39,070 nucleotides of DNA from Micromonospora arborensis. GTDB taxonomy: Bacteria; Actinomycetota; Actinomycetes; Mycobacteriales; Micromonosporaceae. The notes under the pieces are model-generated. The model was not told the origin of the DNA and did no database searches. It was given only the letters and a program-made list of their open reading frames with translations. The number at the start of each line of letters is the position of its first letter. Position 1 is the first letter of the stretch. Location: assembly GCF_003205615.1 (NCBI RefSeq), contig NZ_PYBV01000057.1:1-39070 (forward strand), in the 5' to 3' direction. This document shows, piece after piece, positions 24,810 through 33,052 of the stretch. Position numbers and translations under genes: made by a program.

Positions 24810-24920
24810 GCGTGCGGAGTGAGCCGGGGTTGCGAGCCCCGCAGTCGCGAACGGAAGGGTGGCGCGGTGAGCGCGAGGAGTGAGCCGGGGTTGCGAGCCC
24901 CGCAGTCGCGAACGGAAGGG
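24807..24920 (+). repeat. Direct repeat between egtA and egtB (period 61)
   Basis: A 44-base segment beginning GGAGTGAGCCGGGGTTGCGA occurs at 24816-24859 and again, identical, at 24877-24920. Weaker similarity (TGAGCG) starts each copy nine bases earlier. Each copy holds a small hairpin, CGGGG/CCCCG. The first copy starts right after the egtA stop and the second ends six bases before GTG 24927. I remember similar strings as frequent intergenic repeats in Micromonospora-type genomes; that memory is unverified. Confidence 0.85.
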
Positions 24921-24926
24921 GAAGCA

Positions 24927-26264
24927 GTGACCGCGAGTACGACGGGACGTGTCGACGGGGAGCAGTTGCGTGAGCGGATCGCGGTGGAGTTGGCCCGGGC
25001 CCGCTCCCGCACCCTGCTGCTGACCGAGGTGGTCGACGACGTCGACCTGATGCGCCAGCACTCACCGCTGATGTCGCCGCTGGTCTGGGACCTTGCCCAC
25101 GTGGGCAACCAGGAGGAGCTCTGGTTGGTCCGCGACGTCGGGGGCCGCGAGCCGGTCCGGTGTGACATCGACGAGCTGTACGACGCGTTCAAGCAGCCGC
25201 GACGGGATCGCCCGGCGTTGCCGCTGCTGCCGCCCGCCGAGGCGCGCGCGTACCTGGGCACCGTGCGGGACAAGGTGCACGACCTGCTCGACGCGGTGGC
25301 TTTCACCGAGCGGCCGCTGGTCGCCGACGGGTTCGCCTTCGGCATGATCGTGCAACACGAGCAGCAGCACGACGAGACGATGCTCGCCACCCACCAACTG
25401 CGCTCGGGGTCGGCGGTGCTGCATGCCCCGCCGCCGCCCGAGGCGTCCGTTCGGGTCGGTGGGGAGGTGCTGGTGCCGGCTGGCGATTTCACGATGGGCA
25501 CCGACACCGACCCGTGGGCTCTGGACAACGAACGTCCCGCACACCGCGTCGACCTGCCGGCGTACGTCATCGACGCCGCCCCGGTCACCAATGGTCAGTA
25601 CGCCGCCTTCATCGCTGACGGCGGCTACACCGATCAGCGCTGGTGGAGCCCGGCCGGTTGGGCGCATCGGCTCCGGGAGCAGCTCAGCGCGCCGATGCAC
25701 TGGCGCCGGGACGGCGACGAGTGGTCGTACCGGCGCTTCGGCCAGTGGAGTCGGGTCCGCGCCGACGAGCCGGTGGTGCACGTGTGCTGGTACGAGGCGC
25801 AGGCGTACGCGGCGTGGGCCGGTAAGCGGCTGCCGACCGAGGCGGAGTGGGAGAAGGCGGCCCGTTGGGATCCGGCGACCGGGCGGTCCCGCCGTTACCC
25901 CTGGGGCGATGACGACCCGACCGAGGCCCACGCCAACCTCGACCAACGCCATCTGTGGCCGGGGCCGGTGGGCGCGTACCCGGCTGGTGCCTCGCCGTTG
26001 GGCGTGCACCAGCTCATCGGTGACGTGTGGGAGTGGACGTCGAGCACGTTCACGGGGCATCCCGGCTTCACCGCGTTCCCCTACCGGGAATACTCGGAGG
26101 TCTTCTTCGGCGAGGACTACCGGGTGTTGCGCGGTGGCTCGTTCGGCACCGACCGTTCGGCCTGCCGGGGCACCTTCCGCAACTGGGACTATCCGATCCG
26201 CCGGCAGATCTTCAGCGGTTTCCGCTGCGCCCGCGACGCCCGACCGGAGGAGTCGTACCGGTGA
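24927..26264 (+). CDS. egtB: Ergothioneine hercynylcysteine sulfoxide synthase EgtB
   Basis: 445 aa from GTG 24927 (GGAAGGGGAAGCA upstream). The frame is open through the direct repeat to 24819, but those starts would translate repeat DNA. The N-terminal DinB-like domain has DLAHVGNQEEL and the iron-binding HX3HXE motif (QHEQQHDETM). The C-terminal sulfatase-modifying-factor (FGE-like) fold shows GDFTMGTD, LPTEAEWEKAARW, YPWGDD, VWEWTSS and RGGSFGT...FSGFRCAR. The non-haem iron enzyme uses O2 to join hercynine to gamma-glutamylcysteine and form the sulfoxide. Genes on both sides supply its substrates. Confidence 0.95.
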   Translation: MTASTTGRVDGEQLRERIAVELARARSRTLLLTEVVDDVDLMRQHSPLMSPLVWDLAHVGNQEELWLVRDVGGREPVRCDIDELYDAFKQPRRDRPALPLLPPAEARAYLGTVRDKVHDLLDAVAFTERPLVADGFAFGMIVQHEQQHDETMLATHQLRSGSAVLHAPPPPEASVRVGGEVLVPAGDFTMGTDTDPWALDNERPAHRVDLPAYVIDAAPVTNGQYAAFIADGGYTDQRWWSPAGWAHRLREQLSAPMHWRRDGDEWSYRRFGQWSRVRADEPVVHVCWYEAQAYAAWAGKRLPTEAEWEKAARWDPATGRSRRYPWGDDDPTEAHANLDQRHLWPGPVGAYPAGASPLGVHQLIGDVWEWTSSTFTGHPGFTAFPYREYSEVFFGEDYRVLRGGSFGTDRSACRGTFRNWDYPIRRQIFSGFRCARDARPEESYR

Positions 26265-26304
26265 GTCACCGCATGTCCGGTGGCCCGGCGGGCGAGGTGC
26301 GCTG

Positions 26305-27051
26305 ATGTGTCGCCACCTGGCCTACCTGGGGCCGCCGGTCACTCTGGCCGAGGTTCTGTTCGACCCCGCGCACTCGTTGGTGCGGCAGTCGTGGGCGCCC
26401 CGCGACATGCGCGGCGGCGGCACCATCAACGCCGACGGGTTCGGCGTCGGCTGGTACCCGGGCGACGGTGAGCCGGTGCGGTACCGGCGGGCGCAGCCGA
26501 TCTGGAGTGACCCGACCATCGCTCAGCTCGCGGCGGTGACCCGCACCGGCGCGCTGCTCGCGGCGGTGCGTTCGGCCACCGTCGGGATGGCGGTGCTCGA
26601 CGGCGCCGCCGCGCCCTTCGCCGAGGGGCGGTGGCTGTTCAGCCACAACGGGGTGGTCCGCGGCTGGCCGGACGCCGTGGTGCCGCTCGCCGCCGACCTG
26701 CCGGTGCGTGACCTGCTCACGCTGGACGCCGCCACCGACTCGGCGTTGCTCTGGGCCCTGGTGCGTCATCGGCTGCGCGCTGGTGAGGACCCGGCCGAGG
26801 CGGTCGGGCGGACGGTGGTCGAGGTGGCCGCGGCGGCCCCCGGGTCACGGCTCAACCTGCTGCTCACCGATGGGCGTCGGGCGGTGGCCAGCGTGGCCGG
26901 GCACGCCCTGTCGGTACGCGAGGCGCCGGGTTCGGTGCTGCTCGCCTCCGAGCCGCACGACGACGATCCCGGGTGGCGGGCGGTGCCGGAGGGGCATCTG
27001 GTCACCGCCACCGTGGGCGAGGTGCTGGTACGTCCACTGCCGATCCGGTGA
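26305..27051 (+). CDS. egtC: Ergothioneine gamma-glutamyl amidohydrolase EgtC
   Basis: 248 aa. This is a class II glutamine-amidotransferase-like hydrolase with N-terminal nucleophile Cys2 (MCRHLAYLG). The family loops INADGFGVGWY and LFSHNGVVRGW are present, and the position-2 cysteine fixes the start at ATG 26305. It removes the gamma-glutamyl group from the EgtB product to give hercynylcysteine sulfoxide. It starts 40 bases after egtB with only a weak GAGG ribosome site, so translation may depend on egtB. Confidence 0.93.
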   Translation: MCRHLAYLGPPVTLAEVLFDPAHSLVRQSWAPRDMRGGGTINADGFGVGWYPGDGEPVRYRRAQPIWSDPTIAQLAAVTRTGALLAAVRSATVGMAVLDGAAAPFAEGRWLFSHNGVVRGWPDAVVPLAADLPVRDLLTLDAATDSALLWALVRHRLRAGEDPAEAVGRTVVEVAAAAPGSRLNLLLTDGRRAVASVAGHALSVREAPGSVLLASEPHDDDPGWRAVPEGHLVTATVGEVLVRPLPIR

Positions 27052-27099
27052 GCGCACCGGTCGGGCACGCAACGGTTGATCGAGTAGAGAGGCGAACCG

Positions 27100-28071
27100 A
27101 TGACGGCGGAACCGCTGGAGATCTACCTCGAAGAGGGTGACCTGGAGCGCGGCCTGCGCGACGATGTCCGGGCCGGGCTGAGCGCCGGGCAGAAGTGGCT
27201 GCCGCCGAAGTGGTTCTACGACGCCCGGGGCAGCGAGTTGTTCGAGGAGATCACCCGACTTCCGGAGTACTACCCGACGCGGGCGGAGCGGGCCGTGCTG
27301 GCCGAGCACGCTCCCGACATCGCCGCGCTGACCGGGGCCAAGACCTTGATCGAGTTGGGCTCTGGCTCGTCGGACAAGACTCGGCTGCTGCTGGACGCGT
27401 TCGCCCGTCAGGGTGGGCTGGGCACGTTCGTCCCGCTCGACGTGTCGGTGAGCGCGCTGCGGGGGTCCACCGCCCAGATCGCCGCCGACTATCCGAGTCT
27501 GCGGGTGCGGGGCATCGTGGGTGACTTCACCCGGCAACTGGACCGGCTGCCCACCGGCGGCCGTCGGTTGGTGGTGTTCCTCGGTGGCACCATCGGCAAC
27601 CTGCTCCCCGCCGAGCGGGCCGAGTTCCTGACGGCGATGCGCGCCGCGCTGGAGGTTGGTGACTGGCTGTTGCTCGGCACCGACCTGGTGAAGGACCCGG
27701 AGGTGATCGTGCCCGCGTACGACGACGCCGCCGGGGTCACCGCCGAGTTCAACCGCAATGTGCTGCACGTGATCAATCGGGAGTTGGGCGCGGACTTCGA
27801 CCCGGGAGCGTTCGAGCACGTCGCTCTCTGGGACCCGGCCCAGGAGTGGATCGAGATGCGGTTGCGGGCGTCCCGGCCGATGCGGGTGCAGGTGCGGACG
27901 CTGGGCGTGACCGTCGACTTCGCCGCGGGGGAGGAGCTCCGCACCGAGGTCTCGGCGAAGTTCCACCCGGAGGGGATCGCCGCGGAGCTGACCGCGGCCG
28001 GCTTCGGCACGACGAAGTTCTGGACCGACGCGGACGGGCTCTTCGGGGTCACGCTGGCCCGGGCGAGGTGA
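27100..28071 (+). CDS. egtD: L-histidine N-alpha-methyltransferase EgtD
   Basis: 323 aa, the family's normal length. The SAM-binding region has LIELGSGSSDKTRLLLDAF (about 82-100), FVPLDVS and VVFLGGTIGNLLP. The histidine-site segments WFYDARGSELFEEITRLPEYYPTR and TEFNRN-like AEFNRNVLHVIN are present, as is LRTEVSAKFH near the C-terminus. It trimethylates histidine to hercynine, the first step of the pathway. ATG 27100 follows GAGAGG. It is the last egt gene here: no PLP-dependent lyase (EgtE) follows, so the final C-S cleavage must be encoded elsewhere. Confidence 0.95.
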   Translation: MTAEPLEIYLEEGDLERGLRDDVRAGLSAGQKWLPPKWFYDARGSELFEEITRLPEYYPTRAERAVLAEHAPDIAALTGAKTLIELGSGSSDKTRLLLDAFARQGGLGTFVPLDVSVSALRGSTAQIAADYPSLRVRGIVGDFTRQLDRLPTGGRRLVVFLGGTIGNLLPAERAEFLTAMRAALEVGDWLLLGTDLVKDPEVIVPAYDDAAGVTAEFNRNVLHVINRELGADFDPGAFEHVALWDPAQEWIEMRLRASRPMRVQVRTLGVTVDFAAGEELRTEVSAKFHPEGIAAELTAAGFGTTKFWTDADGLFGVTLARAR

Positions 28072-28125
28072 GCGTGTCCACCCCACTCCCGACCGGGCCG
28101 GCGGTGATCGGTTAGGCTGGTCGGG

Positions 28126-28219
28126 CGAAGGGGAGTAGCCCCCAATGTCGTGGTCGACATACTGGTGCGTTCCGCATCCGGCCACGCGGCCCCGGTTCCC
28201 GGGGCGGGCGAGACCTTCG
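28126..28219 (+). ncRNA. yybP-ykoY manganese riboswitch
   Basis: The 5' strand CGAAGGGGAGTAGCCCC (from 28126) and the 3' strand CGAGACCTTCG (ending 28219) carry the conserved GGGGAGUAGC and AGACCUU segments of the yybP-ykoY aptamer. CGAAGG and CCTTCG pair to close P1. The middle is a variable stem-loop, as in the class. The aptamer senses Mn2+ and switches on manganese exporters. It lies 70 bases before an UPF0016/GDT1-type exporter gene, a classic target. The downstream C/T-rich segment may form the expression platform. Ends are approximate. Confidence 0.88.
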
Positions 28220-28288
28220 ACTCAGGCTGTTGCAGCCGGGTCGAGGGCGCCCCTGTACCTCCTCCCGGCATCGAACGGGAAGGACGTC

Positions 28289-28876
28289 ATGGAGGGATTT
28301 TTCGCCGCGCTGGTCATCAGCTTCGGTGTCATTTTCGTCGCCGAGCTGGGGGACAAGTCCCAGTTGATGGCGTTGACCTTCGCCACGCGGTTCAAGCCGA
28401 TCCCGGTGCTGATCGGGATCACCGTCGCCACCGCGGTGGTGCACCTGGCGTCGGTCGCCATCGGTGTGGGTCTTGGTGCGGTGCTGCCCACCGACTGGAT
28501 CTCCCTGGTGGCCGGCGTGGCGTTCCTCGGGTTCGGTGCGTGGACCCTGCGCGGGGACAAGCTCACCGAGGAGGAGAAGAGCAAGGCGGAGAGGACCAGC
28601 AAGACCGCGATCGTGGCGGTGTCGGTGGCGTTCTTCCTGGCCGAGTTGGGCGACAAGACGATGCTCGCCACCATCACGCTCGCCACCAAGTACGGCTGGT
28701 TCGGCACCTGGCTCGGTTCCACCATCGGCATGGTCGCGGCGGACGCGTTGGCCATCCTGGTCGGCCGGATGCTCGGTCGCCGGCTGCCGGAGAAGGCCAT
28801 CAGGTACGGCGCCGCGATCCTGTTCGCCATCTCCGGCCTCTGGCTGATCCTGGAGGCGGTCAACGAGCTGACCTGA
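28289..28876 (+). CDS. UPF0016/GDT1-family Mn2+ (Ca2+) exporter
   Basis: 195 aa with six membrane helices in two homologous halves. Each half has the family motif E-x-GDK-S/T: VAELGDKSQLMALTFATRF (about 18-36) and LAELGDKTMLATITLATKY (about 118-136). Acidic residues of these motifs form the cation path in the GDT1/TMEM165/MneA family. A charged loop (EEEKSKAERTSKT) separates the halves. ATG 28289 follows GGGAAGGA. With the riboswitch upstream, manganese export is the best-supported role. Confidence 0.92.
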   Translation: MEGFFAALVISFGVIFVAELGDKSQLMALTFATRFKPIPVLIGITVATAVVHLASVAIGVGLGAVLPTDWISLVAGVAFLGFGAWTLRGDKLTEEEKSKAERTSKTAIVAVSVAFFLAELGDKTMLATITLATKYGWFGTWLGSTIGMVAADALAILVGRMLGRRLPEKAIRYGAAILFAISGLWLILEAVNELT

Positions 28877-28915
28877 GTGTCGACTAGCTGCACCGAGGGC
28901 GGGTAACGGCCCGGG

Positions 28916-29278
28916 GTGGAGCCGGCCGAGCTGTTGCGACACGGCGACCAGGTGCTGGTTGCCGTTGTGGAGGTGGCCGGCGCTCTGGTGATCTTCGTCG
29001 GCGCGGTCTGGGCGGCGGTGCGGTTCGTGGTCGAGGGGCTACGACACCGCACCGCCGCGGTCTTCACCCCGATCCGGCTCTCGCTGGGCCGGTTTCTGAC
29101 CCTCGGTCTCGAATTCCAGTTGGCGGCCGACGTGCTGCGGACCGCGGTGTCCCCGTCGTTCAACCAGATCGGTCAACTCGCGGCGATCGCCACGATCCGG
29201 ACGGCACTGAACTACTTCCTGGGCCGGGAGATCGGCCACGAGCAGCGGCAGGTGGCCGAGCGGGAGCGCCGGACGTGA
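28916..29278 (+). CDS. DUF1622-like small membrane protein
   Basis: 120 aa with two or three membrane helices (VLVAVVEVAGALVIFVGAVWAAVRFV; LTLGLEFQLAADVLRTAV). It then has IGQLAAIATIRTALNYFLGREI, which matches what I remember of DUF1622 (the RT-x-LNYFL segment). GTG 28916 is the likely start, without a strong ribosome site. Function unknown. It overlaps the next gene at 29275-29278. Confidence 0.75.
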   Translation: MEPAELLRHGDQVLVAVVEVAGALVIFVGAVWAAVRFVVEGLRHRTAAVFTPIRLSLGRFLTLGLEFQLAADVLRTAVSPSFNQIGQLAAIATIRTALNYFLGREIGHEQRQVAERERRT

Positions 29279-29607
29279 TGGGCACCCTGGCCGCGGTGGT
29301 CACCGCGCTGGCCCTGGTCGTCGGTGTGGTCACGGCGCTCACCACCGTGGCGCTCCGGGCCGCCGTCCGGGTACTGCTGGACCTGCTGACCGCGGCCGGC
29401 CTGCTCCGGCTCGCCGGCGACCCGGGCTGGAACGGACTGGCCGGCGCGGCGGCGATCATCGCCCTGCGTCAGCTGCTCGGGGCGGCATTGAACACCCGGC
29501 CGCCGTGGTCCGGGCGACAATCCTCGGCGCGCTGCGCGGTCGACGATCAGCACCTACCGTTGGCGTGGAGAGGCGAAACCGGGAAAAGCGGGAGGATGAC
29601 CACATGA
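29278..29607 (+). CDS. Small membrane protein, unknown
   Basis: 109 aa. Two hydrophobic segments (LAAVVTALALVVGVVTALTTVALRAAVRVLLDLL; LAGAAAIIALRQLLGAAL) precede a polar tail. ATG 29278 and GTG 29275 are adjacent candidate starts overlapping the previous stop. The sequence IIALRQLLG echoes the IRTALNYFLG end of its neighbour, so the two may be related partners. No family recognised. Confidence 0.6.
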   Translation: MGTLAAVVTALALVVGVVTALTTVALRAAVRVLLDLLTAAGLLRLAGDPGWNGLAGAAAIIALRQLLGAALNTRPPWSGRQSSARCAVDDQHLPLAWRGETGKSGRMTT

Positions 29608-29801
29608 GCCGGCACGACGAACCGAACGAGTACGGCTTCTCCGGCGACCCCACCGCCCCCGAACCGCCGCCTCGCGGAAAGCCCGACGAGCAGGATCGTG
29701 CCGAGGCGGTGGCGGTGCCGGGCGACGACCTCACCGCACCGGCGGCCGAGGCGCTGGTCGAGGAGACCGAGGACCTGCCGCCCGCCGAGCGCCGCCACTG
29801 A
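29604..29801 (+). CDS. Small acidic protein, unknown
   Basis: 65 aa, rich in Asp, Glu and Pro, with no hydrophobic segment and probably disordered. ATG 29604 overlaps the previous stop by four bases and is preceded by GGGAGGA. It is the third gene of a coupled trio. Hypothetical. Confidence 0.55.
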   Translation: MSRHDEPNEYGFSGDPTAPEPPPRGKPDEQDRAEAVAVPGDDLTAPAAEALVEETEDLPPAERRH

Positions 29802-29909
29802 CCGGAGCCGTCCGCCGCGCCGCGGGCCGCATCCCGGCCGCGCCGCCCGCCCGCTGTCCGACCCGCGTGGCCGTGCCGCTCAGCGGTCTTCCGACCGGCG
29901 CGGTCGCGC

Positions 29910-31265
29910 TCAGCGGTCGGCGGGCCGCTGGTAGACGTCGGGTACGCCGTCGCCGTCGGCGTCCAGCAGTTCCCGCTCCGCCACCTGGCGGTACGCGGTG
30001 TTGCGGCGGACGAGCACCGTGGCGGCCAGCCCGGCGGAGATGACCGACCCGAACAGCACCGCCACCTTGACCCGGTCGTCGGCCGTGCTGCCCGTGCCGA
30101 AGGCCAGGTCGCCGATGAGCAGCGACACGGTGAACCCGACGCCGGCCAGCAGGGCGATCCCGCGCAGGTCCGACCAGGTGATGTCCTCGTCCAACTCGGC
30201 GCGGGTGAATCGGGCCAGCAGGTACGTCGAGCCGAAGATGCCGATGCTCTTGCCGAGCACCAGTCCGGCGACGATGGCGATCACCACCGGGTCGGTCAGC
30301 AGGGCGCCCAGGTCGGTGCCGCGCAGGGTGACCCCGGCGGCGAACAGCGCGAAGATCGGCACCGCGATGCCGGCCGACACCGGCCGCCAGCGGTGCTCCA
30401 GGTGCGCGGCCAACCCGCCCTCGTCCGCCCTCGTACCGCCGGTGGCCGGCTGACCGCCACCCCCCGCCGGTCGGCGGGCCAGCACCGGGACGGTGAAGCC
30501 GAGCAGCACCCCGGCCACCGTGGCGTGCACACCGGAGGCGTGCACGAGTGCCCAGGCGGCGATCGCGAGTGGGATCAGCGCCCACCACCAGGTACGCCCG
30601 CGCTGCACCAGCACCGCGAAGAGCCCGATCGGCGCGAGCGCCGCGAGCAGCGCAACGGGATGGAAGTCGGCGGTGTAGAAGACCGCGATGATGGTGATGG
30701 CGAACAGGTCGTCGACCACGGCGAGGGTGAGCAGGAACGCGCGTAGGCCCTGGGGTAGGTGCGAGCTGACCAGCGCGAGCACGGCGAGCGCGAAGGCGAT
30801 GTCGGTGGCGGTCGGAATGGCCCAGCCGCGCAGCCCTTCGCCGCCGGCGCTCACGACGACCGCCACGTAGATCAGCGCCGGCAGCAGCATGCCGCCGAGG
30901 GCGGCCACCACGGGCAGCGCCGCCCTGCGCGGGTCACGCAGCTCACCGGCGACGAATTCCCGCTTGAGCTCCAGGCCCACCACGAAGAAGAAGATGGCCA
31001 GCAGGCCGTCCGCCGCCCAGGTGGCCACGTCGAGGTCGAGGTGCCAGGGGGCGCCGCCGGGCCAGGGCACCCAGCGGCCGAGCTCGGTGTACGAGTCGGA
31101 CCAGGGCGAGTTGGCCCAGATCAGCGCGATCACGGCACCGATCAGCAGCAACGCGCCGCCGACGGTCTCGGTGCGCAGGACGTCGGCCAGGTGCCGGGCC
31201 TCGGGCCAGGTCGATCGCGAGAACAGTCGAGCCTTCGCTCGCCGCTCGGGCTGGGGGGAGGTCAT
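29910..31265 (-). CDS. nhaA: Na+/H+ antiporter NhaA
   Basis: 451 aa with about twelve membrane helices. Family motifs: GLLAIFFFVVGLELKREF, ATDIAFALAVLAL (the first Asp of the transport pair region), TLAVVDDLFAI (the paired aspartates that bind Na+/H+), HATVAGVLLG, and GIALLAGVGFTVSLLIGDLAF. A Gly/Ala-rich cytoplasmic loop (RRPAGGGGQPATGG) is larger than in E. coli NhaA. The protein ends with DADGDGVPDVYQ, an Asp-rich calcium-loop-like motif not usual in NhaA. ATG 31265 is the start. It removes Na+ in exchange for protons, especially at alkaline pH. Confidence 0.93.
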   Translation of the reverse strand: MTSPQPERRAKARLFSRSTWPEARHLADVLRTETVGGALLLIGAVIALIWANSPWSDSYTELGRWVPWPGGAPWHLDLDVATWAADGLLAIFFFVVGLELKREFVAGELRDPRRAALPVVAALGGMLLPALIYVAVVVSAGGEGLRGWAIPTATDIAFALAVLALVSSHLPQGLRAFLLTLAVVDDLFAITIIAVFYTADFHPVALLAALAPIGLFAVLVQRGRTWWWALIPLAIAAWALVHASGVHATVAGVLLGFTVPVLARRPAGGGGQPATGGTRADEGGLAAHLEHRWRPVSAGIAVPIFALFAAGVTLRGTDLGALLTDPVVIAIVAGLVLGKSIGIFGSTYLLARFTRAELDEDITWSDLRGIALLAGVGFTVSLLIGDLAFGTGSTADDRVKVAVLFGSVISAGLAATVLVRRNTAYRQVAERELLDADGDGVPDVYQRPADR

Positions 31266-31588
31266 CTGCGGTGCTCACCTCGGGAATCAGGACGGCAGGA
31301 ATCCACTCGCCGACCAGACTTCCCGGCACACCGTCACGGACCTTATCCGGGTTCGTGCGCGGCGGCGACCGCGGGGCTGGTCGGTCGCCGACTTTTTCCC
31401 GGGTCTCGCCGCTGCCGAATGCCCGTTTGTCCGGTTGGTTATGCGGGCGCATTTAACGGAGCCAGAAAGTACCTAACTCCGGACATAAGCCGCATGAGCC
31501 GCTTTAATGGTTTCACGAGTTGGCAGACGACCTTGGGGGTTTTCGTGAAGTTTTTTGGCGTAACCGGACCGACACGGAGGCGCTCCTG
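31266..31588. other. Divergent intergenic region, nhaA / polysaccharide kinase
   Basis: 323 bases with no credible gene. It holds promoters for both directions. A candidate for the rightward operon is TTGTCC (31427-31432) with ATTTAA (31451-31456), spacing 18. Bases 31440-31580 are strikingly AT-richer than neighbours. No riboswitch class was recognised on the nhaA side. Confidence 0.4.
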
Positions 31589-33052
31589 ATGGAACTGCTC
31601 CGCCATTTGCGCCATGTGCGCCGGCACTGGTGGGTCGTGCTGGTCACGGTCATGGTGCTCCTGGGCGTCTCGGCGTTCCTGACCGTACGGGCCCAACCCC
31701 GGTACGTCGCCACGGTGACCTTCTTCGTCACCACCCCCAACTCGGGCGTCAGCGACGCCTACCAGGGTGGGCTCTTCCTTCAACAGCGCGTCAAGTCGTA
31801 CGCCGACCTGCTCACCAGCGACCGGCTGGCGCAGAGCGTGGTGGCCGAAACGCCGGTCGGCCTCACCGCGGACGAGGTGCGCAGCCGGGTCACCACCTCC
31901 ACCGAGACCGGCACCGTCCTGCTGCGCGCATCGGTCAACGACACCGATCAGACCCGCGCGCTGCGGGTGACGGAAAGCCTCGCCACGAAGTTCGTCGAGC
32001 TGGTGGAGAAGGTCGAGACGACCCCGGAGGGCAAGGCCCCCCTCAAGATCGAGGTGGTCAGCGGCCCACGGGTCAGCGCCAACCCCGTCTCGCCGCAGCC
32101 GACGCGCAACCTCACCCTCGGCGGCCTGATCGGCCTGGTGCTCGGCGTCGGCCTGGCGATCCTGCGCGGCGTCGCCGACGTTCGGCTGCGAGACGCCGCC
32201 GGCCTGCAGCGGGCCACCGGCAGTCCGCTCCTCGGCGAGATCCCCTTCGAGAGCGGCGCCCGCGCCAAGCCACTGATCATCGGCGACGCCGCCACCTCGG
32301 CGCGCGCCGAGGCGGTCCGCAAGCTGCGGACGAACCTGCGCTTCGTGGACGTCCACGAGCCGGCCCGGGTCATCGCCGTGACCAGCGCGCTGCAGGGCGA
32401 GGGCAAGACCACGCTCTCCTGCAACCTGGCCATCGCGCTGGCCGAGGCGGGGTGGCGCGTCCTGCTCGTCGACGCCGACCTGCGCCGCCCGAAGGTCGAC
32501 GAGTACCTGGGCCTGGACGCCGGTGTCGGCCTCACCGACGTGCTCGTCGGTGACGTGAAGGTCGGCGACGTCGTGCAGCGCTGGGGCGACAAGTCGATGC
32601 TGGTGCTACCGAGCGGATCCGCCCCGCCGAACCCGAGCGAGCTGCTCGGCTCCAAGGCGATGTCGGACCTGCTGCTGGCGCTGCGGGAGTCGGCGGACAT
32701 CGTGATCATCGACACCGCACCGCTGCTCGCGGTGACCGACGGCGTGGTCGTGGCCGTGCAGGCCGACGGCGCGCTGCTGGTGACCCAGCAGGGCCGTACC
32801 TCGCGCAGTCAGGTGGCCGCGGCGGCCCGCTCACTGCACTCGGTCTCGGTCCGGCTCCTCGGCTGTGTGCTGAACATGGCCAAGGTCGCCAAGGCCGAGG
32901 CGTACCAGTACGAGGCATACCGGGTGGTCACCTCAATTTCCAAGGGCTCGGTGCCGTCCGAGCGGGCGGCGGCCGGCCGGCACAGCGGGACCACCACCGG
33001 GGTCAACGGCGTCGCCGACCACACCCAGGAACTCACCCGGCTGCCCCGATGA
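31589..33052 (+). CDS. Wzz-CpsD fused polysaccharide tyrosine autokinase
   Basis: 487 aa from ATG 31589 (GGAGG about nine bases before). The N-terminal Wzz part has one helix (WWVVLVTVMVLLGVSAFL, about 14-31), a periplasmic domain with SPQPTRNLTLGGLIG, then a second helix (about 175-195). The cytoplasmic BY-kinase domain has Walker A SALQGEGKTTLSCN, A' LLVDADLRRP and B IVIIDTAPLLAVTD. Near the end AYQYEAYRV holds three tyrosines, probable autophosphorylation sites. Such proteins control chain length and export of surface polysaccharides. A low-molecular-weight tyrosine phosphatase overlaps its end on the other strand, the usual antagonist. Confidence 0.9.
   Translation: MELLRHLRHVRRHWWVVLVTVMVLLGVSAFLTVRAQPRYVATVTFFVTTPNSGVSDAYQGGLFLQQRVKSYADLLTSDRLAQSVVAETPVGLTADEVRSRVTTSTETGTVLLRASVNDTDQTRALRVTESLATKFVELVEKVETTPEGKAPLKIEVVSGPRVSANPVSPQPTRNLTLGGLIGLVLGVGLAILRGVADVRLRDAAGLQRATGSPLLGEIPFESGARAKPLIIGDAATSARAEAVRKLRTNLRFVDVHEPARVIAVTSALQGEGKTTLSCNLAIALAEAGWRVLLVDADLRRPKVDEYLGLDAGVGLTDVLVGDVKVGDVVQRWGDKSMLVLPSGSAPPNPSELLGSKAMSDLLLALRESADIVIIDTAPLLAVTDGVVVAVQADGALLVTQQGRTSRSQVAAAARSLHSVSVRLLGCVLNMAKVAKAEAYQYEAYRVVTSISKGSVPSERAAAGRHSGTTTGVNGVADHTQELTRLPR

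Noticed and set aside
24819..24926. N-terminal extension of EgtB through the direct repeat
   Set aside because: It would translate two copies of an intergenic repeat in different frames; GTG 24927 has the better ribosome site and fits family length.
31266..31440. Riboswitch upstream of nhaA
   Set aside because: I compared it with known Na+/nhaA leader motifs from memory and found no matching conserved string.
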